Assembly (NCBI RefSeq): GCF_944388875.1
Contig: NZ_CALXKQ010000003.1
Location: 124,001 to 188,000, forward strand
DNA: 64,000 nucleotides
Source: an uncultured Brachyspira sp.
GTDB lineage: Bacteria > Spirochaetota > Brachyspiria > Brachyspirales > Brachyspiraceae
Direction of reading: 5' to 3'
This document shows positions 27,332 through 36,296 of this stretch, piece by piece. The position numbers were made by a program, and so were the translations under genes. The notes below the pieces were generated by a model that worked only from the letters and a program-made list of their open reading frames with translations, did not search any database and had not been told where the DNA came from. Each line of letters begins with the position of its first letter. The stretch's first letter is position 1.

Positions 27332-28153
27332 ATGAATGATATTATAAAAATTATAAACACATTAAATAAAATACCAGAGCCTTTTTCTGTAGACGGCATA
27401 ATAAAAACTTTTGAAGCTAGTTCTAAAAAAATAATAAAAAGTTTTGCTGTTTATTTTTATAAAGAAGGAAGCAAAGAAGCATCATTATGGTATATTTCTG
27501 AAAATAAGTCTGTTATAGATAAAAAAGATAACAATAAAAAATACACTCTATTTGCAAGAGGAAATAAATTCGGATTTATAATAATTAACAGTGATAAAGA
27601 TGATGAAATTATATCCATATTAATAAATTATCTCTCAATAATATTATACAGTGAAAAATTATCATTCCTTGCCAATAGAGATAAACTTACTGGTCTTTAT
27701 AACAGAGGATATATACTTAAATATTTATATGAAAAAGAAAATTTGGATGAAACATATTCCATTGTTATAATAGATTTGGATAAGTTCAAACATTATAATG
27801 ATACTTACGGACATAATATAGGAGATCATATATTAAAAAATGCCTGCAAAGCTATGAAAGAGGCATTAAAAAAAATAAGCTTCAAATCTGTACTAGCAAG
27901 ATATGGAGGAGAAGAATTTATTATATATTTTGATATAGATAATAAAAAAGACCTTTACGATTCTATGGAAATTATAAGAAATCAATTATCAGAAACGGAT
28001 TTTTCAACAGATCAATATTCATTAAAAGCAACAGCTTCTTTGGGCGGTGCGGTAAAAGAATATAATATGAATCTAAGCGAATTTATAAATAAGGCAGATA
28101 AATCCCTTTATAATGCTAAAGAAACAGGCAGAAACAAATCGGTAATATTATAA
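27332..28153 (+). CDS. Diguanylate cyclase (GGDEF domain)
   Basis: 273 aa, cytoplasmic; no TM segment. The C-terminal GGDEF domain runs from about residue 115 (RDKLTGLYNRGYILKYL) to the end, with the catalytic loop RYGGEEFIIYF at about 190-200 and TASLGGAV downstream. The active-site GGEEF is intact, so it should make cyclic di-GMP from GTP. No RxxD inhibitory site was seen just before GGEEF. The N-terminal 110 residues are a GAF-like sensor region without clear motifs. The ATG is 9 bases after a TATAAT, with little room for a leader. It overlaps the next gene convergently by 6 bases. Confidence 0.9.
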   Translation: MNDIIKIINTLNKIPEPFSVDGIIKTFEASSKKIIKSFAVYFYKEGSKEASLWYISENKSVIDKKDNNKKYTLFARGNKFGFIIINSDKDDEIISILINYLSIILYSEKLSFLANRDKLTGLYNRGYILKYLYEKENLDETYSIVIIDLDKFKHYNDTYGHNIGDHILKNACKAMKEALKKISFKSVLARYGGEEFIIYFDIDNKKDLYDSMEIIRNQLSETDFSTDQYSLKATASLGGAVKEYNMNLSEFINKADKSLYNAKETGRNKSVIL

Positions 28154-29236
28154 TTTTAATTTAAAATTAAGCAATGAATGATAAGTATCGCCTATATTAT
28201 GATATTCTTTTATAAGTTTAAATCCTTCTTCTTCTATAGCATCAACCAGCTGCATATAAGTATACATTTTACTGTTTCCATTTGCCATTGCTGTAAAATA
28301 TAATGATGTTGCCTGAATAGAAAATGCAGAGGATATATATTTCTGCTTATCCCAAAGAGGCTCTAAAACAAATATATCTGTTTCATTGTTTATACACTTT
28401 TTTATCTTATTCATTATTAATTTAATATTTTCAATAGAAAAGCAGTCTAAAAATTGACTCATCCAAATTACATCACAATTCAAAGGAAGTTCGCTTTTTT
28501 CATCTAATATATTCATTGGAAAATAATCTACCCTATTATCGAATCCATTATTTTCAATATTTTTTTTAGCCAATTTAATCTGACCATCTAAATCAATCAA
28601 TGAGCATTTCACATTATTATCATACTTCAAAGCAGATATAGAAAATTTGGCTGTATTAGTTCCTATATCCATTATATTTATTCTGCTCTTCTCAAAAATA
28701 ATAGGAAGAGAGCTTTCATAACATCTATCAGAATAATAATTATCAAACTCTATCCAGCTCTTTCTTGAATTATCAGGTATTGAAGAAAGTCCTTTATATA
28801 TAGTTTCATAATCTCCAAATACTTTTAATCCTTCGGGTTTTGAATTTATTAAACTATCATTTAAATAAAACATCCCATTATAGCATACATCATTAATAAA
28901 ATTAATATTAACTCTAGTAAGTTTATCATTTAAAAGAAAAAATCCTATTTTTCCTAACATATATTTATATGGATTAGAATTTTCTGCTATTTTTATTAAT
29001 GATAATCCTAAACTTAATTCCAATAAAACTGATAATGCATATTCTGATAAATCAACTTTTTTAAGTATATCCTTAAATGTTATTCCTGAATCTCCGCTTT
29101 CCTCTATAGTTTTAAGCACATTAAAATCTATCATGCATTTAGAAACCTGAAAAACTATAGGAGCAAAAGCTATTTTCTGAGCTTCAAATCTAGCATCTAT
29201 AGCTTTCATATCATCTTTAAAAAATTCTTCTAACAT
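28148..29236 (-). CDS. SAM-dependent methyltransferase (O-methyltransferase-like)
   Basis: 362 aa. An N-terminal helical dimerisation/wHTH-like part (about 1-150) precedes a Rossmann methyltransferase domain: SAM loop INIMDIGTNTAKFSI at about 183-197, acidic strand CSLIDLDGQI, then CDVIWMSQFLDCF. This layout is that of small-molecule O-methyltransferases such as hydroxyindole or polyketide types. No biosynthetic cluster adjoins it, so the substrate is unknown. It is the convergent partner of the diguanylate cyclase, with stop codons overlapping. Confidence 0.78.
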   Translation of the reverse strand: MLEEFFKDDMKAIDARFEAQKIAFAPIVFQVSKCMIDFNVLKTIEESGDSGITFKDILKKVDLSEYALSVLLELSLGLSLIKIAENSNPYKYMLGKIGFFLLNDKLTRVNINFINDVCYNGMFYLNDSLINSKPEGLKVFGDYETIYKGLSSIPDNSRKSWIEFDNYYSDRCYESSLPIIFEKSRINIMDIGTNTAKFSISALKYDNNVKCSLIDLDGQIKLAKKNIENNGFDNRVDYFPMNILDEKSELPLNCDVIWMSQFLDCFSIENIKLIMNKIKKCINNETDIFVLEPLWDKQKYISSAFSIQATSLYFTAMANGNSKMYTYMQLVDAIEEEGFKLIKEYHNIGDTYHSLLNFKLKL

Positions 29237-29322
29237 AAAGTACCCAAAATATTATTTAATTATAATTCTTTTATTGAGTATACTTTAAATAATAAAAAAG
29301 TCAATTATATGATAAGTTAATG

Positions 29323-29373
29323 AAAAAAGTCACTTTTATTTAGCTTTATAAAAATAAAAGCTAAATAAAAGTG
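29323..29373 (-). terminator. Rho-independent terminator after the K+/H+ antiporter
   Basis: Perfect 17-bp stem CACTTTTATTTAGCTTT/AAAGCTAAATAAAAGTG with a 9-base loop. On the minus strand it is followed by ACTTTTTTC. It lies 108 bases past the antiporter stop codon. Confidence 0.7.
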
Positions 29374-29480
29374 GGAGATTATTTATGAAAAATACTATAT
29401 ATTATAACCATTCACTATAAATATGGTAAAATATTATAATATTTTTTTTAATATTTTTTTTATTTTTTATAAAAATTATT

Positions 29481-31076
29481 TTACAAATCTCTCAGCAATA
29501 CAATATCCTTATCTTTAATCATAGTATTTCCTCTAGGTATAACAGTTCCTCCCTCTCTTTTTATCATTACTATGAGATTATTTTTAGGTAAATTCAAATC
29601 CTTCAATTCTTTATCTCTCCAAGGATGATGAGTGTTAATATATATTTCTCTAAGACTTATATCATAATATTTAGTCCTTTTAGCATTAAGTATAACAACA
29701 TCTCCTTCTTCTATAACAGTTTTACCATTTGGAATAATGGTATTTTCTCCCCTTTCTATAGTTACTACAATGGAATTCTCTGGAAATTCTATATCCATTA
29801 TCTGTCTGCCAACCCAATGATGATTATGAGGTATAGTTATCTGTATAAGCTCCATGTCGGAATCATCAACATAGTCGTTAAATGTTTTAAGTACATTTTC
29901 ATCAGAATCCACTAAATCTAATTTTTTTGCTATTATAGGAAGCAATGTACCTTGAAACAATACAGATATTATAGCAAGGAAAAAAACTATATGAAATATA
30001 TCATAACTTATAGAATTATTATTTACTATTACAAATATAGCAAATACTATCGAAGCAGCCCCTCTAAGTCCAGCCCACATAACTATAAGCTGTTTCTTTA
30101 ATGATATTTTAAAAGGGGCAAGGATTGAAAATACGGCTATAGGTCTTGCTACAAATGTTATAAAAAGTGCTACATAAATTGCCGTAGGAGCAACATTGAA
30201 AAGCCTCGAAGGATATGATAAAAGTCCCAATAAAAAGAACAGAACCATCTGCATAAGACCAGTAATACCATCAAAAAAATGAACCAAAGTAACTTTATTT
30301 TTAATTCTTGTATTACCTAAAACAATACCAACTATATAAACTGTTAAATATCCATTTCCTCCTATCACAGAAGAAAGAGAATATGAAAGCAAAGCAACAG
30401 CAAGTACAAATATGGTATCGAGTCCGTTTACTGGAAATTTAAATCTTCTAAGCATATTATAAGCCATAAAAGATACAGCAGCAGCAACAATTAAAGCAAA
30501 GGTAATTTGAGCAAATATCATATAAATAATCGATAAAGGACTAGTGAGAGTTTTTCCTATAAGCCCCAAAAATATTACTGTAAGCATATATGACATAGGG
30601 TCGTTACTTCCGCTTTCTAACTCAAGCAATGAAGCCAAACCATCTTTTAAGTTCAAACTCCTTGAACGCAGTATAGAAAACACTGAAGCAGCATCTGTTG
30701 AACCTATTACAGAGCCTATAAGGAAACTCTCAAATAAGCCAAATTTAAGAACAAAATAGCATAATGCACCTGTTACCATAGATGTAATAAAAGTACCTAT
30801 AAATGACAGAAGAAACGCCTTACTGGCAACTGGTTTTGCTACATTCCAATTAGTTCCGAATCCGCCGTAAAACATTATAAATATCAAAGTTATTGTACAT
30901 AATTGTTCAGCAATTCTATAGTCGTCAAACTGTATCTTTAAAAGTCCGTCGCTTCCAAAAACCATACCTAAAAGAAGAAAAAGTAAAAGAGAGGGAACTC
31001 CTACTTTTACAGAAATTTTACTGACTATTATACATAATATGATTATTATAGATGATAATAATATTGATGAATTCAT
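29481..31076 (-). CDS. nhaP2: Potassium/proton antiporter, CPA1 family with C-terminal TrkA-C domains
   Basis: 531-aa inner-membrane antiporter. About 12 hydrophobic segments fill residues 1-380, including VIGSTDAASVFSILRSRSLNL (the conserved TDA motif of CPA antiporters) and the Asn/Asp-bearing segment LLELESGSNDPM. Two TrkA-C-like regulatory modules follow (IPHNHHWVGRQIMDIEFPENS at about 415-435 and TVIEEGDVVILNA; THHPWRDKELKDLN and IIKDKDIVLL). This is the layout of NhaP2/CvrA and related K+/H+ exchangers that adjust ion balance. Ion preference for K+ or Na+ is by similarity. Confidence 0.85.
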   Translation of the reverse strand: MNSSILLSSIIIILCIIVSKISVKVGVPSLLLFLLLGMVFGSDGLLKIQFDDYRIAEQLCTITLIFIMFYGGFGTNWNVAKPVASKAFLLSFIGTFITSMVTGALCYFVLKFGLFESFLIGSVIGSTDAASVFSILRSRSLNLKDGLASLLELESGSNDPMSYMLTVIFLGLIGKTLTSPLSIIYMIFAQITFALIVAAAVSFMAYNMLRRFKFPVNGLDTIFVLAVALLSYSLSSVIGGNGYLTVYIVGIVLGNTRIKNKVTLVHFFDGITGLMQMVLFFLLGLLSYPSRLFNVAPTAIYVALFITFVARPIAVFSILAPFKISLKKQLIVMWAGLRGAASIVFAIFVIVNNNSISYDIFHIVFFLAIISVLFQGTLLPIIAKKLDLVDSDENVLKTFNDYVDDSDMELIQITIPHNHHWVGRQIMDIEFPENSIVVTIERGENTIIPNGKTVIEEGDVVILNAKRTKYYDISLREIYINTHHPWRDKELKDLNLPKNNLIVMIKREGGTVIPRGNTMIKDKDIVLLRDL

Positions 31077-31169
31077 AAAATAAAAGCCTTATTATGTTAA
31101 TAATATTTTTTTATATATTATATATACTATTTTAAAAAAATACAAACATTATATTTATAAAAATAAAAT

Positions 31170-31244
31170 TATACCTAAGAAGCATGAAGTACACAACCAT
31201 AACTTCTTTTGTGATGCTAACCATATTTATATATTAAAACATTA
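31170..31244. repeat. Partial older copy of the miniature element beside copy 1
   Basis: This stretch (CTTCTTTTGTGATGC, then TTTATATATTAAAAC) parallels the interior of the adjacent element (CTTCTTTTGATGC, then TTTATATACTAAAAAC) without clear terminal repeats, suggesting a decayed or nested second copy. Confidence 0.35.
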
Positions 31245-31443
31245 GACTTATTTCAAAACTAATTTTATTTATTATTTTTGTACTAGCAATGCCCACACTT
31301 CTTTTGATGCACCCTCACTTTGCGGAAATATGCAATTTATATACTAAAAACATAAACTTACACAATATATAAAACATAACTTTTATAATTGATAAATTAC
31401 TAAAATTTCATATATAATCTTGTCAAGTACTTCTGAAACAAGT
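31245..31443. mobile_element. Miniature inverted-repeat element, copy 1 (199 bp)
   Basis: The left end GACTTATTTCAAAACTAATT and right end GTACTTCTGAAACAAGT are inverted repeats of the consensus ACTTGTTTCAAAA. No coding capacity. Inside is an interrupted palindromic tract around CCCACACTTCTTTTGATGC. TA precedes the left end. It lies between the antiporter and exbB. The intergenic region 31077-31452 holds nothing else that I can name apart from the partial copy at 31170-31244. Confidence 0.7.
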
Positions 31444-31452
31444 TTAATTTAA

Positions 31453-32079
31453 TTATTTATCATTATTAGATGAATTGATTATATATTCTGAAACCTCATT
31501 TGACAAATTTTCCATAAATAAAATTCTTGAGTTTATTGTATTAACAAAATAATTATAAAAAACAACAGACGGAATTGCAATTATAAGACCTGCCGCTGTG
31601 GTAAGAAGAGCATTAGCAATACCTCCTGCCAAAGCTGTAGGCTTTCCGCTTCCTACAACAGATATAACAGCAAAGGATTGTATCATACCCAATATAGTTC
31701 CTAATAATCCAAGCAATGGAGCAACTGTAGATATCGTAGAAAGGGCAGAAATAAACCTTTCCAATTTAGGCAGCTCTTTATTAGACTGACTTTGCATAAA
31801 CTCTTTAGGCATATTAGTATTTTTTAATCCTGCAATTAGTATATTAGATAAAGGAGATTTATTAGTTTCACATAATGCAATAGCTGCTTTTATTTCACTA
31901 TCCTTAATCAATGAAACTATCTTTGGAGCTAATGAATCATCCTGAGATTTGACTCTGGTAAAATATATAAATCTATCAACTATTATTGTAAGTGCCAATA
32001 TTGAAGATATAAGCAAACCAATCCAACAAACTGTCATAGCTGAATTAAGAAGACTATCCGAACTAAATATATTATCCAT
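31453..32079 (-). CDS. exbB: MotA/TolQ/ExbB proton-channel family protein, orphan
   Basis: 208-aa inner-membrane protein with three hydrophobic segments (about 13-35, 115-140, 158-182). The signature LSTISTVAPLLGLLGTILGM and the GGIANALLTTAAGLIIAIPSVVFYNYF tract identify the ExbB/TolQ channel family, which uses proton flow to energise TonB- or Tol-dependent outer-membrane work. An ExbD/TolR gene normally follows at once; here the stop is only 10 bases from a miniature element and no such gene exists in the window. The ATG is preceded by a weak ribosome site. The exact subtype (ExbB or TolQ) is uncertain. Confidence 0.85.
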   Translation of the reverse strand: MDNIFSSDSLLNSAMTVCWIGLLISSILALTIIVDRFIYFTRVKSQDDSLAPKIVSLIKDSEIKAAIALCETNKSPLSNILIAGLKNTNMPKEFMQSQSNKELPKLERFISALSTISTVAPLLGLLGTILGMIQSFAVISVVGSGKPTALAGGIANALLTTAAGLIIAIPSVVFYNYFVNTINSRILFMENLSNEVSEYIINSSNNDK

Positions 32080-32273
32080 CTATAAAAAGCCTCATAAATT
32101 TAAAAATTATTGTTGTTAAAATATTATAATTGTAAGAACATAAAAAATCAATAATTATAATTTATATTTTATGAATATTTTAAAAATCAATATTTTAATT
32201 AAATATTATATTTTCACATCCGTATGGGTTTTTTAACATTTTTTAACAAAAAAATAGTATTCTGTTATAATAG

Positions 32274-32431
32274 TACTTGTTTAAAAACTAATTTTATTTA
32301 TTTAGTACTCCTGCAGTGAAAGAATGCGTATTTATATACTAAAATAATAAACTATACAAAATATTATATCTATAATTTTTTAAGTTAAATAATCTCATGT
32401 ATAATATCGTAAAATACTTTTGAAACAAGTC
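32274..32431. mobile_element. Miniature inverted-repeat element, copy 2 (158 bp)
   Basis: The left end GTACTTGTTTAAAAACTAATT and right end ACTTTTGAAACAAGTC match the family, with TA on both sides (AATA before, CTAT after). It contains the short tract TTTATATACTAAAATAAT shared with copies 1 and 6. It fills the middle of the 409-base gap between exbB and the alcohol dehydrogenase; the rest of that gap shows only A/T-rich promoter-like sequence (TATAAT at 32266-32271). Confidence 0.7.
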
Positions 32432-32488
32432 TATTATATCAAGAAAAGAAAGCACATCACATTTTGAAACAGTATAAAGGCAGTATAA

Positions 32489-33532
32489 TTAATTAATATT
32501 TTTAACGGCTATTTTAATACAATTATCTTCTTTTTTGTCAAATATTTCATAGCCTTTTAATATATCATCTAATTTTACTCTATGAGTTATAAGAAAATCT
32601 GTATTTATTTTACCTTCTGATATTAATTTTAAAATTTCATCGCTATGAACTGCATCAACTCCTCCTGTTTTAAATATTAAATTTTTTCCATACATTATAT
32701 TTAAAGGAAGTATTTGAGGCTTCTCATACATTGCAACTATAGCAGCAACAGAATTAGGTCTGGCTATTTTCCAAGCCAATTCAAATGTATTCTCACCTCC
32801 TGCAGCTTCTATAGTACCGTCAGATAGTCTGCCTTTATTTATATCCTTTATATATTCTTCTATATTATTAACTTTAATAGGATTAATAAAAAAATCAGCT
32901 AAATTATTTTTCTTTGCTATATTTAATCTCTCTTCATTTATATCTATAGCTATTATTTTTTCAGCTCCTAAAACTCTTGCACTAATCATAGCACAAAGTC
33001 CGACAGGTCCTGCCCCTATTACAGAAACGGTATCCTTATCTTTTATACCGCAAAGCTCAGCACCAAAATATCCGCTTGCTAAAATATCCCCTACAAATAA
33101 AGCATTATAATAGCTTACATTTTCTGGAAGTATATTCAATGACATATCAGCATAAGGCACTCTTATATATTCCGCCTGACATCCGTTTATACGGCATCCT
33201 ATTTCCCAGCCGCCTTTCTCACAATTATTAATAAAACCATTTTTACAATAATAACATTCACCGCAGAAAGTTATGCAGTTAGCAGAAACCCTATCTCCTT
33301 TATTTAATTTTTTTACCCCGCTTCCTATTTCAATAACCTCTCCTACAAACTCATGTCCGAGTACAATATTTTCTTTTGCCCTAGGTACTTGTCCGTTTAT
33401 TATATGAAAGTCGCTTGTACATATACTTGATAATACCACTTTTACTATTGCATCTTTAGAGTCTGTAATATTTGGATTTTCTATTTCCTTTAACTCTATT
33501 TTTTTATTTCCTAAATATACTAAGCCTTTCAT
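32489..33532 (-). CDS. Zinc-dependent alcohol dehydrogenase
   Basis: 347-aa medium-chain dehydrogenase. The catalytic zinc region reads CTSDFHI then GHEFVGEVIEIGSG at about 60-73; the structural zinc site is TFCGECYYCKNGFINNC (four Cys at about 88-102). The cofactor loop is GAGPVGLCAMISARVLGA at about 173-190, followed by IAIDINEERL, an Asp-type end that favours NAD+. No partner gene adjoins it. The gene reads towards a miniature element and is divergent from the NADAR gene. The alcohol substrate is not predictable; sorbitol/threonine-type members share these motifs. Confidence 0.9.
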   Translation of the reverse strand: MKGLVYLGNKKIELKEIENPNITDSKDAIVKVVLSSICTSDFHIINGQVPRAKENIVLGHEFVGEVIEIGSGVKKLNKGDRVSANCITFCGECYYCKNGFINNCEKGGWEIGCRINGCQAEYIRVPYADMSLNILPENVSYYNALFVGDILASGYFGAELCGIKDKDTVSVIGAGPVGLCAMISARVLGAEKIIAIDINEERLNIAKKNNLADFFINPIKVNNIEEYIKDINKGRLSDGTIEAAGGENTFELAWKIARPNSVAAIVAMYEKPQILPLNIMYGKNLIFKTGGVDAVHSDEILKLISEGKINTDFLITHRVKLDDILKGYEIFDKKEDNCIKIAVKNIN

Positions 33533-33611
33533 TTTACATTCCTAATTATATTATTTTGATGTTTTAATTATTTAATGATATACTCTTATATAACTTTTAC
33601 AAGGATTTTTT

Positions 33612-34427
33612 ATGCAAAATATAATGCCTCCTATATGGTTTGTAAATAATAATTCTTATAATAAAATATTTAACAATTATTTTAATAAACTTTCAAATGA
33701 TGATAAAGAAGAATATAAAAAACTATTTGAAAAGCCAAAGTTTTATGATAATAATTTAACTAATGATAATGTATTTTCAAATAATGATTATAAAATATCA
33801 TATTGGAATGAAGAAGGAAAACAAAAATATTCATTAGAAAAACTTCAAAAAGATTTTAATAAAGGAAAGAAAATAGATTTTTTATTTTTTTACGGACATA
33901 CTAATGATAAAAAAGAAATAAATAAATCATCATTAAGTCAATGGTATATTAAAGATTTTAAGATAAATGATATTACTTTTAATTGTATGGAAAAATATAT
34001 GATGTATAATAAGGCATTATTGTTTGATGATAAAAAAACAGCTTATGAGATTTTGAAAAGCAATCAGCCTAAAGCTATAAAAGAACTTGGAAGAAAAGTT
34101 AATAATTTTAATGGTGATGTATGGGATAAAATAAAATATACTATAGTCATTACAGGAAATTATTATAAGTTTTCACAAAATTCTGATTTAAGGAATTTTT
34201 TATTAAGCACAAAAAACAAAGTATTAGCTGAATCAAGTCCCTATGACAAAGTATGGGGAATTAAAATGAAGTATGATAATGAGAATATAGAAAACCCTTT
34301 TTTATGGAAAGGAGAAAATCTATTGGGATTTGCTTTAATGGAAGTAAGAGATGAAATAAATAAAGTATATAAAAATTATGATATAATAGATTGGCAGTAT
34401 TTCTATACTCAATATAATTTTAATTAA
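33612..34427 (+). CDS. NADAR-domain protein (YbiA-like N-glycosidase)
   Basis: 271 aa. The C-terminal 180 residues fit the NADAR/YbiA fold: FFYGHTND near 93, FNCMEKYMMYNKALLFDD at about 122-139, PKAIKELGRKV, TGNYYKFSQN, VLAESSPYDKVWGIKM at about 210-225 and LLGFALMEVRDEI. Family members cleave N-glycosidic bonds in ADP-ribose-linked or riboflavin-intermediate substrates; some reverse ADP-ribosylation of guanine in nucleic acids. The N-terminal 80 residues are Asn-rich and not recognised. AAGGA precedes the ATG. The ADP-ribosylglycohydrolase starts 23 bases later, so an ADP-ribose-related role is strengthened by context. Confidence 0.83.
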   Translation: MQNIMPPIWFVNNNSYNKIFNNYFNKLSNDDKEEYKKLFEKPKFYDNNLTNDNVFSNNDYKISYWNEEGKQKYSLEKLQKDFNKGKKIDFLFFYGHTNDKKEINKSSLSQWYIKDFKINDITFNCMEKYMMYNKALLFDDKKTAYEILKSNQPKAIKELGRKVNNFNGDVWDKIKYTIVITGNYYKFSQNSDLRNFLLSTKNKVLAESSPYDKVWGIKMKYDNENIENPFLWKGENLLGFALMEVRDEINKVYKNYDIIDWQYFYTQYNFN

Positions 34428-34449
34428 TTTATTTAGGAGAAATTATAAA

Positions 34450-35391
34450 ATGAATTTAGAAAACAAATTAAAATCAGCAATATTAGGACTTGCAATAGGA
34501 GATGCTGTAGGTGTACCTTATGAGTTTATACCAAGAATAAGAATGAGATTAAAACCCGCCTATGACATGATTGGACATGGAACGCATAATAAGGAAGCAG
34601 GAACTTGGTCTGACGATACTAGTTTAACATTATGTTTACTTGATAGTATTAATGATAAAAATATAAATTATAATAATATTATGGATAATTTTGTATTATG
34701 GTATGATAAATCCCTTTATACTGCTGACGGAAATGTATTTGATATAGGCATAACAACAAATGAATCTATAAATAATTATAAAAAAGGAAAAAGCCCTACT
34801 CAGTCAGGATTAATAGATGAGTACAGCAACGGCAATGGTTCATTAATGAGAATACTTCCTATTGCTTTCTATATAAAAAAATATTTTGACTGCGTATTAT
34901 TTGAAAGCGATGAAATTATAAATATTATATACAATGTTTCTTCTCTTACTCATGGACATAAAAGAAGTTTAATAGCATGCGTTATATATACGGCAATAGC
35001 TTTAAATTTAATTGATAATATTAATATAGAAGAGGCTGTTAATAAAGCCTTGAAAGATTCTTATAGTTATTATAAAAATGAAAAGGAAATTAATCATTAC
35101 AGCAGAATATTTAATAATGATTTTAAAAATACGGACGAAGATGAAATAAAAAGCAGCGGATACGTTTCAGATACATTAGAGGCTTCTCTATGGGTATTAT
35201 TAAATACTTCAAACTATAAAGATGCCGTATTAAAGGCTGTAAATTTGGGATATGATACTGATACTACTGCTGCTGTTGTAGGAGGACTTGCAGGGTTATA
35301 CTATGGTATTGATAATATTCCTAATGAATGGATAGATAAACTGATTAATAAGGAACTTATAATTTCAATTTGTGATAAGTTCTTAAATTAA
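34450..35391 (+). CDS. ADP-ribosylglycohydrolase family protein
   Basis: 313-aa all-alpha hydrolase removing ADP-ribose from proteins or other acceptors in the cytoplasm. Family motifs: LGLAIGDAVGVPYEF at about 13-27, GTWSDDTSLTL with the metal Asp pair at about 55-65, GNGSLMRILP at about 125-134, LTHGHKRSL, and the C-terminal GYDTDTTAAVVGGLAG at about 270-285 with the second Asp pair. The metal ligands look intact, so it should be active. It sits between the NADAR protein and a Pr6Pr-type membrane protein, and AGGAG precedes the ATG. The operon suggests handling of ADP-ribosyl marks; no ART toxin gene is adjacent. Confidence 0.92.
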   Translation: MNLENKLKSAILGLAIGDAVGVPYEFIPRIRMRLKPAYDMIGHGTHNKEAGTWSDDTSLTLCLLDSINDKNINYNNIMDNFVLWYDKSLYTADGNVFDIGITTNESINNYKKGKSPTQSGLIDEYSNGNGSLMRILPIAFYIKKYFDCVLFESDEIINIIYNVSSLTHGHKRSLIACVIYTAIALNLIDNINIEEAVNKALKDSYSYYKNEKEINHYSRIFNNDFKNTDEDEIKSSGYVSDTLEASLWVLLNTSNYKDAVLKAVNLGYDTDTTAAVVGGLAGLYYGIDNIPNEWIDKLINKELIISICDKFLN

Positions 35392-35422
35392 TTATTTACA
35401 ATTTTTTAATAATGAGCAGTAT

Positions 35423-36061
35423 ATGAATAAAAATAATTCTATATCTATAATATACAAGCTAATAATAATTATAATAGGAAGTTTTGCTGTATTTCATGGA
35501 TTTTTTTATGATAATGGTAATTTTAAATTTAATATAGAAACTTTGTATTATTTCACATATCAAAGCAATATGCTTGTAATAATTTATTTTTTTCTTGATA
35601 CAATAAATATAATAAAGAAAAAAGAAACATTATATCCAAGATTTAAAGGTGCTGTTACAATGTCTATAACAGTTACATTTTTAGTTTATCATTTTTTATT
35701 GAGTCCTACATCAGAAGAATTAAAAAGATTAGATTATATTAGGAATTTAATAGTTCATTATATAGTGCCTATTATGACAATTCTTGATTATATAATTTTT
35801 GATGCTAAAGGAATTTATAAAATAATGGATCCTCTGCTTTGGCTTTTGATACCTATTTTATATTTTGCTTTTATATTAATAAGAGCTAAAACTGGAAATC
35901 CTTTTTCAGACGGAAGTTATTATCCTTACTTTTTTGTAGATATAGATAAATACGGTTTAAAAATTGTTATGAGAAATGTATTTTTTATTACTTTATTTTT
36001 CGCTGTATTAGGATATATAGAATATTTTGCTGACAAATTATTAAAAAACAAAAAATTATAA
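35423..36061 (+). CDS. Pr6Pr-family integral membrane protein
   Basis: 212 aa with about six hydrophobic segments. The pattern FTYQSNMLVIIYFFLD, FLVYHFLLSP, NLIVHYIVPIMTILDYIIFD and YFFVDIDKYG matches the Pr6Pr membrane-protein family (FAR-17a/AIG1-like), whose function is not established in bacteria; related eukaryotic proteins are lipid esterases. It starts 31 bases after the hydrolase gene with a weak ribosome site, and may be in the same transcript. A role with the two ADP-ribose enzymes is unproven. Confidence 0.7.
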   Translation: MNKNNSISIIYKLIIIIIGSFAVFHGFFYDNGNFKFNIETLYYFTYQSNMLVIIYFFLDTINIIKKKETLYPRFKGAVTMSITVTFLVYHFLLSPTSEELKRLDYIRNLIVHYIVPIMTILDYIIFDAKGIYKIMDPLLWLLIPILYFAFILIRAKTGNPFSDGSYYPYFFVDIDKYGLKIVMRNVFFITLFFAVLGYIEYFADKLLKNKKL

Positions 36062-36135
36062 AATTAAGTTTTTTATGTATAATAATTTTATAAATATTAA
36101 AAAACTACGGTAATAAATTATTAAATATATGTATA

Positions 36136-36164
36136 TTGACAATTATATATATCATAGTTATAAT
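36136..36164 (+). promoter_or_regulatory. Consensus sigma-70 promoter before the AATC repeat
   Basis: TTGACA (36136-36141), 17-base spacer, TATAAT (36159-36164), both hexamers perfect. The predicted start of transcription is near 36171. The transcript leader therefore contains the whole repeat tract. Confidence 0.85.
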
Positions 36165-36170
36165 AGTATT

Positions 36171-36275
<105 letters not shown>

Positions 36276-36296
36276 TTTTAAAAAAAGGATATAAAA

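Noticed and set aside
29385-29420. 11-codon ORF with GGGAG at 29385
   Set aside because: The ribosome site is part of the antiporter terminator stem on the other strand; no downstream gene on the plus strand.
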